Below are positions 57,930-64,000 of a stretch of 64,000 bases of DNA, piece after piece (position 1 is the first letter of the stretch; each line of letters opens with the position of its first letter). A program made the position numbers and the translations under genes. Source of the DNA: Cyprinus carpio (Eukaryota > Chordata > Actinopteri > Cypriniformes > Cyprinidae); assembly GCF_018340385.1 (NCBI RefSeq), contig NC_056575.1, forward strand, positions 26,826,706-26,890,705, in the 5' to 3' direction. The notes under the pieces were generated by a model, which searched no databases, had not been told where the DNA came from, and worked only from the letters and a program-made list of their open reading frames with translations.

Positions 57930-59809
57930 ATCTCTTCTGGCATCGAATAGGAGCTGGCAGCTCTGTCTGCACTCGGAAGGAAGAGTCCCTCTGCAGCTGA
58001 ATAGAGACGCATTTGACGCGATTCGATGGAGAGTCTTCACTACGACCGAAGGGAGGCCTGTAGCTCTGGTGGCTGCTAGGCCGGGAGGGTAGAGCCCTGT
58101 CGGCTATCTGAATGATCAAGAGACACGACTGATGGATGGAGCTCTCGCTGCGTCGCAGAAGGGAAGTCTGCGGCGGCTGCTGGCACCGGAAGGGAGATCC
58201 TCTTGCGCTGAGTAGCGAGGCGCAGTTTGACCATTCTGATGGGGTGGCTCTCACTGCAACCGAAGGGAGCCTGTCAGCTCTGCGGCACCGTTGAGGGAAA
58301 GGCCCTGTCTGCCGGCTGAGTGCTTACGCAGCGTACTCATACAAAAGACAGAGTCGCTCAGCCCTGCGACCGAAGGGAGCCGAGGATCTGCTGCATCCGA
58401 GAAGTGGATAACCCATCCCGAGGNNNNNNNNNNNNNNNNNNNNNNNNNNNNNNNNNNNNNNNNNNNNNNNNNNNNNNNNNNNNNNNNNNNNNNNNNNNNN
58501 NNNNNNNNNNNNNNNNNNNNNNNNNNNNNNNNNNNNNNNNNNNNNNNNNNNNNNNNNNNNNNNNNNNNNNNNNNNNNNNNNNNNNNNNNNNNNNNNNNNN
58601 NNNNNNNNNNNNNNNNNNNNNNNNNNNNNNNNNNNNNNNNNNNNNNNNNNNNNNNNNNNNNNNNNNNNNNNNNNNNNNNNNNNNNNNNNNNNNNNNNNNN
58701 NNNNNNNNNNNNNNNNNNNNNNNNNNNNNNNNNNNNNNNNNNNNNNNNNNNNNNNNNNNNNNNNNNNNNNNNNNNNNNNNNNNNNNNNNNNNNNNNNNNC
58801 GCCGCATCCGAAGGGAGCTGCGGCTTTGCTGCACTGGAAGGGAGAGTCCCCCGTTGCGGCTGGATATGAAGCACAGTTTGATGCCTTGGAGGGCTCTCAC
58901 AGTGTCCGAAGGGAGCCTGCGACTCTGCTGCACNNNNNNNNNNNNNNNNNNNNNNNNNNNNNNNNNNNNNNNNNNNNNNNNNNNNNNNNNNNNNNNNNNN
59001 NNNNNNNNNNNNNNNNNNNNNNNNNNNNNNNNNNNNNNNNNNNNNNNNNNNNNNNNNNNNNNNNNNNNNNNNNNNNNNNNNNNNNNNNNNNNNNNNNNNN
59101 NNNNNNNNNNNNNNNNNNNNNNNNNNNNNNNNNNNNNNNNNNNNNNNNNNNNNNNNNNNNNNNNNNNNNNNNNNNNNNNNNNNNNNNNNNNNNNNNNNNN
59201 NNNNNNNNNNNNNNNNNNNNNNNNNNNNNNNNNNNNNNNNNNNNNNNNNNNNNNNNNNNNNNNNNNNNNNNNNNNNNNNNNNNNNNNNNNNNNNNNNNNN
59301 NNNNNNNNNNNNNNNNNNNNNNNNNNNNNNNNNNNNNNNNNNNNNNNNNNNNNNNNNNNNNNNNNNNNNNNNNNNNNNNNNNNNNNNNNNNNNNNNNNNN
59401 NNNNNNNNNNNNNNNNNNNNNNNNNNNNNNNNNNNNNNNNNNNNNNNNNNNNNNNNNNNNNNNNNNNNNNNNNNNNNNNNNNNNNNNNNNNNNNNNNNNN
59501 NNNNNNNNNNNNNNNNNNNNNNNNNNNNNNNNNNNNNNNNNNNNNNNNNNNNNNNNNNNNNNNNNNNNNNNNNNNNNNNNNNNNNNNNNNNNNNNNNNNN
59601 NNNNNNNNNNNNNNNNNNNNNNNNNNNNNNNNNNNNNNNNNNNNNNNNNNNNNNNNNNNNNNNNNNNNNNNNNNNNNNNNNNNNNNNNNNNNNNNNNNNN
59701 NNNNNNNNNNNNNNNNNNNNNNNNNNNNNNNNNNNNNNNNNNNNNNNNNNNNNNNNNNNNNNNNNNNNNNNNNNNNNNNNNNNNNNNNNNNNNNNNNNNN
59801 NNNNNNNNN
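57930..59809. repeat. ~120-bp minisatellite with large assembly gaps
   Basis: Units of about 105-125 bp carry paired landmarks. One is ggaagggaga then gtccctctgc and cgcagtttga. The other is ggctctcactgc, ccgaagggagcctg and gctctgctg. About four units are visible at 57,940-58,423 and one at 58,800-58,933. Runs of N at 58,424-58,799 and 58,934-59,809 hide the rest. Long frames through it are artefacts of the N runs. Confidence 0.78.
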
Positions 59810-60970
59810 TCAAAAGAAAAGGAAACAATCACGGGGGCTCTCCACCCTCAAAATGACGGGAAGGCAAGTGCAAGTATTTTGAACTATTATAGTACATATG
59901 TTAAAAAAATTATAGAAAAAAAAAGTGGTGTTAATTTTTATAATACCTTTGATTGGATAAAAAGTTTCGGTGTTTTATTATTATGATTATTTTACCTTTT
60001 ATAGCTACTTAAACTATTTTTGACTTAATCTTTGATACTTTTCAATTCAATTCATGTTTTATTGCACTTACAAGGTTGCATTGTTTTAAAGCAATTTACA
60101 AAGAGAACTATAGTACAGCACGTGGTAATTAAAGTATTACTGAAAATGTAAGACCATCCAAAATAGCACTGTGTAATAATAGACTTCACAGAACTCTAAA
60201 AATAATCCAAATATCTGTCAAAAAAAATCTAATATCTATGTAAACAAACAAACAAAAAAAAGATACGTGTGTAGAATACTGTGGTGGACTTCAGCTGTTT
60301 TACAGATGTGTTCAAGCAGCTACTCATTATTTAAATGTTTTGCCTAGGGATGCACCCGGGCCCGATACTGAGCTTTTTTTTCTCCTGTACTTGTACTTGG
60401 TACCTCGTTAAAATGGGCCCGATACCAAACAGCATGTGATAAGTGCCATTTTCAGACAAAGAAACACCGAAACAGAACAACAGCCTGCAGAATGGAGTAG
60501 AGATTAAGGTTTTCTACGTAGGATATCTATGCAATGAATATAATGTTAAACATTCAGTATTAATGGCCGTATAGCTGACATGCGTGAGCTGATAAAGCAC
60601 GCTGAGTTGATTGAGCGCGCAGAGGGTGGAGCGAGCTTGTCGAGTGAAATATACAGGTCATCACTGGAAAGTTTGTAGTTCGGTCAGATATGTCAAAAAC
60701 AAGTAAGTAAAACAATGTAAGTTACTTAACGAGAGAGAGAGAGCACGCTACGCTCGCGCACTTCTGTTGTGTGTGATCTTTGAAGTTCACTCACTTAACT
60801 TGGGAAAAGTTCATATTGAAGGTGATGCATATTCAGTTTTTTTTTTTTTGCTGATGATTCAATGACTAATATATGTCTACTTTATTGTTTTAAGGTGAAT
60901 AATGGCCTTTTTGCATGTTCACCCAAAAATGGAAATTTGCTGAAAATTCTTGTCTTGTGTCTGTGAAGTT
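59810..60970. other. No gene; possible hAT end near 60,343
   Basis: AT-rich sequence. cctagggatgcacc at about 60,342 followed by cgatactgagc resembles a hAT element terminus, without a visible partner. gagagagagagcacg occurs near 60,733. Confidence 0.4.
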
Positions 60971-62559
60971 AAAGGTTTTTCGTATATTTTTTTATTGCTA
61001 CGTGGCAAACAAGTTACCAGTAGGTTCAGTAGATTCTCAGAAAACAAATGAGACCCAGCATTCATGATATGCACGCTCTTAAGGCTGTGCAATTGGGCAA
61101 TTAGTTGAAATTAGTTGAAAGGGGTGTGTTCAAAAAAAATAGCAGTGTGGCATTCAATCACTGAGGTCATCAATTTGTGAAGAAACAGGTGTGAATCAGG
61201 TGGCCCCTATTTAAGGATGAAGCCAACACTTGTTGAACATGCATTTGAAAGCTGAGGAAAATGGGTCGTTCAAGACATTGTTCAGAAGAACAGCGTACTT
61301 TGATTAAAAAGTTGATTAGAGAGGGGAAAAACCTATAAAGAGGTGCAAAAAAATTATAGGCTGTTCAGCTAAAATGATCTCCAATGCCTTAAAATGGAGA
61401 GCAAAACCAGAGAGACGTGGAAGAAAATGGAAGACAACCATCAAAATGGATAGAAGAATAACCAGAATGGCAAAGGCTCAGCCAATGATCACCTCCAGGA
61501 TGATCAAAGACAGTCTGGAGTTACCTGTAAGTACTGTGACAGTTAGAAGACGTCTGTGTGAAGCTAATCTATTTTCAAGAATCCCCCGCAAAGTCCCTCT
61601 GTTAAAAAAAAGGCATGTGCAGAAGAGGTTACAATTTGCCAAAGAACACATCAACTGGCCTAAAGAGAAATGGAGGAACATTTTGTGGACTGATGAGAGT
61701 AAAATTGTTCTTTTTGGTCCCAAGGGCCACAGGCAGTTTGTGAGACGACCCCCAAACTCTGAATTCAAGCCACAGTACACAGTGAAGACAGTGAAGCATG
61801 GAGGTGCAAGCATCATGATATGGGCATGTTTCTCCTACTATGGTGTTGGGCCTATTTTATCGCATACCAGGGATCATGGATCAGTTTGCATATGTTTAAA
61901 ATACTTGAAGAGGTCATGTTGCCCTATGCTGAAGAGGACATGCCCTTGAAATGGTTGTTTCAACAAGACAATGACCCAAAACACACTAGTAAACGGCAAA
62001 GTCTTGGTTCCAAACCAACAAAATTAATGTTATGGAGTGGCCAGCCCAATCTCCAGACCTTAATCCAATTGAGAACTTGTGGGGTGATATCAAAAATGCT
62101 GTTTCTGAAGCAAAACCAAGAAATGTGAATGAATTGTGGAATGTTGTTAAAGAATCATGGAGTGGAATAACAGCTGAGAGGTGCCACCAAGTTGGTTGAC
62201 TCCATGCCACACAGATGTCAAGCAGTTTTAAAAAAACTGTGGTCATACAACTAAATATTAGTTTAGTGATTCACAGGATTGCTAAATCCCAGAAAAAAAA
62301 AATGTTTGTACAAAATAGTTTTGAGTTTGTACAGTCAAAGGTAGACACTGCTATTTTTTTGAACACACCCCTTTCAACTAATTGCCCAATTGCACAGCCT
62401 TAAGAGCGTGCATATCATGAATGCTGGGTCTTGTTTGTTTTCTGAGAATCTACTGAACCTACTGGTAACTTGTTTGCCACGTAGCAATAAAAAAATATAC
62501 TAAAAACCTTATTATTTGGTTAGTCACATTGTACTGCTATTATTTTGAACAATACTGTA
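60971..62559 (+). mobile_element. Tc1-like transposon with long IR/DR-type ends
   Basis: The left arm (60,971-61,147) and right arm (62,345-62,559) are inverted copies over about 165 bp with very few differences (for example ttattgctacgtggcaaaca in both). The right end finishes tactgta at 62,559 beside a TA. A direct-repeat motif (ttcaaaataatagcagt) lies at the outer right end and again, slightly changed, at the inner ends of both arms (ttcaaaaaaatagcagtgt). This is the IR/DR arrangement used by some Tc1 elements for transposase binding. The outer ~50 bp of the left arm, including one such site, is missing. Confidence 0.85.
61261..62261 (+). pseudogene. Tc1-like transposase, nearly complete with frameshifts
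   Basis: It starts MGRSRHCSEEQR at 61,261, an N-terminal paired-like DNA-binding domain. The DDE domain follows, with WTDESK (first Asp, about 61,687), QQDNDPKHTSK (second Asp, about 61,969) and an IENLWGDI-like block for the final acid near 62,075. The last residues are CGHTTKY before the stop at 62,259-62,261. The frame is broken by one extra A in a run at 61,326-61,331, one extra T near 61,856, and changes near 62,000 and 62,050. The enzyme would cut and paste the element, but as written it is inactive. The damage is slight, so the copy is young. Confidence 0.82.
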
Positions 62560-63129
62560 TGATGGACTTGTTTTTTATTTGATTTTTTTAATATTTTTCT
62601 TGGCACTTTATTTTTAATGTTTTTTATTTAACTGAGAAAATGTCAAAATAAAATGTAGACATTAATGGCAGATGTTAAGTGTTATTATTCATTGGCAAAT
62701 TCACCTATATTAGTCAACTACCCGAAAAATAAACAAAAGACTAAAAAAAAATGGTTAGATTAATCAACTAATAAATCGATAGATTAATCGATTGCAAAAA
62801 TAATTGATAGTTGCAGACCTAAAGATATTTAGCATGAAGTGACTATCAAACTGTGTCAGTTGGAGAAATGTCTTATTATTTTGTAAGTAGGCTGGTATGT
62901 ATGACATATGATTTGTATTGCTTGTTGTAATTAACTTTTAGTGCTATTTAAATTCAGGTCTGTTAATGTTAGTTTGGCACTTTTGAAAAAAAAAAAAAAT
63001 CACAGATACAACAAATGTCAAGATAATAACTCAAAGTTTTTATTAGATACTATTTTCATCTTTTTCTAATCAGAAGTAGATATTGGGTTTAATGTTTCAC
63101 AAAATAATGGGTTTGTTCAGGCTACTTAA
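62560..63129. other. No gene; possible hAT-type end at 62,690-62,821
   Basis: taatcgattgcaaaaataat then tgatagttgcagaccta resembles the end of teleost hAT-type repeats (gttgcag-cct-a). The rest is AT-rich. Confidence 0.38.
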
Positions 63130-63209
63130 TTATTTTATATTTCTGTTTCTGTAGAGCTTCACATTTGAATAAGGATCAAATGAGTTTAGCTTTGAGAATA
63201 AAAACCAAC

Positions 63210-63294
63210 CTGTTTGTGTCTCAGTATCTTCATGTTTGACTCTGAATGATTCTTCAATCCTCATGTCTTCATTCTCCTCTTTAACAAACGACAT
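63210..63294 (-). CDS. Second FiNZ-type gene, N-terminal coding exon
   Basis: The exon spans 63,350 to 63,210 on the minus strand, with acceptor cttaccag just before and donor GTTGGT just after. The ATG at 63,294 is chosen because MSFVKEENEDMRIEE fits the family start. An in-frame ATG further upstream (63,324) is also open. It encodes one FiNZ motif ending VKHEDTETQT plus 1 nt, the same phase as the + strand gene at 46,320. Intron sequence after the donor also resembles that gene (gttggtttttattctcaaag). The zinc-finger exon must lie further left but was not found before 49.5 kb, so it is lost or not joined. Confidence 0.8.
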
Positions 63295-63350
63295 CTTTGT
63301 AACCATAATCTGGGTGCGTCTCAATCAGCTCCAGTTCAGTAGTCAGCACA
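63295..63350 (-). other. 5' UTR part of the FiNZ exon
   Basis: Sequence between the acceptor (complement ends at 63,351) and the chosen start codon, reading tgtgctgactactgaactgg and onward. It includes the alternative upstream ATG. Confidence 0.55.
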
Positions 63351-63959
63351 CTGGTAAGAGAAAGTCAATCAGAGTCAGAGTTAATGGCATTAAATTATCT
63401 GATTAGCCAAATAAACACACAAACAAAAAACAACTCTCAATACTAGCACTAAAAAATAAAAACAATGACAATGAAAAGTTCATATTAAGTATTTATGTAC
63501 ATTTGTAGACCACATATAATAGATTCCACAAGAAAACATTTGCATTTTGTCATTAAGAGGTTTCGCTTAAAAGTATACATAGCAAAGGTTTTGTGTGTGT
63601 GTGCTTGCTTGTTTTGTTTTTATCATAAATAAAACAAGTCAATAGAGGACATATCCCATGTAAAAGGACGTATGGTCACAATGGTTTACCATTTTGATCA
63701 GCAGATGATTCAATTCAGTGAATCATTTGATTCAATTGACTCGGAGTTTAAAAAAAAACTCAGTTTCTCTCATCACTGCTGGCCATTGACTGAATTTGTG
63801 TTTATCATAAACTGTTTCACGAGCGAAATGTTATATGAAACATTACAACTTTACATTCAATGATAAATGATTAATTTTACATCGCTTGTAAAGAAAACAT
63901 AAAGTTGCCCTGAACCGTTTTTATCGATTTAAACACTTAAAACGCTTAAAATCACCAAC
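63351..63959 (-). other. First intron of the second FiNZ gene
   Basis: Bounded on the minus strand by GTTGGTGA at 63,959 downward and ttaccag at 63,351. AT-rich, with a TG run near 63,592 and no other feature recognised. Confidence 0.5.
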
Positions 63960-64000
63960 CTTTCTTCAGACGCAAGAACGCGGCGCCGCCTTATGACGTT
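63960..64000 (-). other. Probable non-coding first exon / promoter edge of the second FiNZ gene
   Basis: On the minus strand the GC-rich edge reads gcggcgccgcgttcttgcgt then ctgaagaaag followed by a donor GTTGGTGA. GC-rich, CpG-containing sequence at the start of a 5' UTR exon is expected near a vertebrate promoter. The transcription start may lie outside the window. Confidence 0.5.

Noticed and set aside
58251..59986. Frames of 300-525 codons around 58-60 kb
   Set aside because: They consist mostly of undetermined bases in assembly gaps within a minisatellite.
60343..62821. A single large hAT element enclosing the Tc1 element
   Set aside because: The left end (tagggatgcacc) and the right end (gttgcagaccta) are not inverted copies of each other, so they belong to different relics.

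Overview
The window looks like nuclear DNA of a cypriniform (carp/zebrafish-type) fish. The reasons are: split genes with GT-AG exons; fragments of two gene families that are greatly expanded in cyprinids (NLR-B30.2 innate immune receptors and FiNZ-type C2H2 zinc-finger genes); and dense teleost repeats (Tc1 elements, L2-like LINEs, Ty3/gypsy pol, tRNA-derived SINEs, hAT-type MITEs). There are no operons, CRISPR arrays or other prokaryotic features. This mix of NLRs, C2H2 zinc fingers and repeats resembles what is described for the repeat-rich long arm of zebrafish chromosome 4, but that comparison is inference.

Left part (1-31 kb): a mosaic of repeated blocks with many small indels between copies. 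1-1075 recurs at about 1815-2810 with a striking T-to-G bias. Five copies of one short NLR N-terminal exon lie at 7.87-14.13 kb on the + strand. About 2.6 kb carrying one such exon and a Ty3/gypsy integrase occurs twice (10.7-13.3 and 13.8-16.4 kb), with an assembly gap and a stranded LINE fragment between. Gypsy RT/RNase H remnants follow (16.4-17.6 kb, minus). 18.96-21.07 kb is strongly T-poor and low in complexity. A truncated Tc1 element lies at 22.1-23.1 kb and two SINEs near 24 kb. A 47-nt exon and a broken PRY-SPRY (B30.2) exon of an NLR gene occur at 26.2-26.9 kb. The 3' flank of that gene is duplicated (26.97-28.17 and 29.05-30.35 kb). A GC-rich hexamer-based array (28.17-29.04 kb) sits exactly between the copies, and a solo LTR sits in the second copy.

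Middle (31-45 kb): mostly repeats. There is an 879-bp non-autonomous DNA transposon with TTAA flanks (30.8-31.7 kb), L2-like LINE pieces (33.2-34.0 and 44.4-45.6 kb, minus), another inverted-repeat element (35.9-36.7 kb) and a GA/GT microsatellite (37.6 kb). No conserved gene was recognised there.

Right part (45-64 kb): the best gene is a + strand FiNZ zinc-finger gene. Its FiNZ exon (45,966-46,320) holds four tandem motif copies, and an exon with eight C2H2 fingers lies at 48,683-49,513. Two apparent 1-nt deletions separate the two reading frames. Next come two DNA transposons (50.0-51.0 kb), LINE 3' ends (52.3-53.0 kb), a gapped ~120-bp minisatellite (57.9-59.8 kb) and a nearly complete Tc1 element with long inverted repeats (61.0-62.6 kb). 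A second FiNZ gene begins on the minus strand at the right edge, with only its first two exons in view.

Working together: FiNZ zinc-finger genes are thought to bind and silence transposable elements, and NLR-B30.2 proteins are cytosolic immune sensors. The window therefore pairs two fast-evolving defence families with the elements that crowd them. Few frames are intact. Much of the small-scale damage in the left half may be sequencing or assembly error rather than decay.
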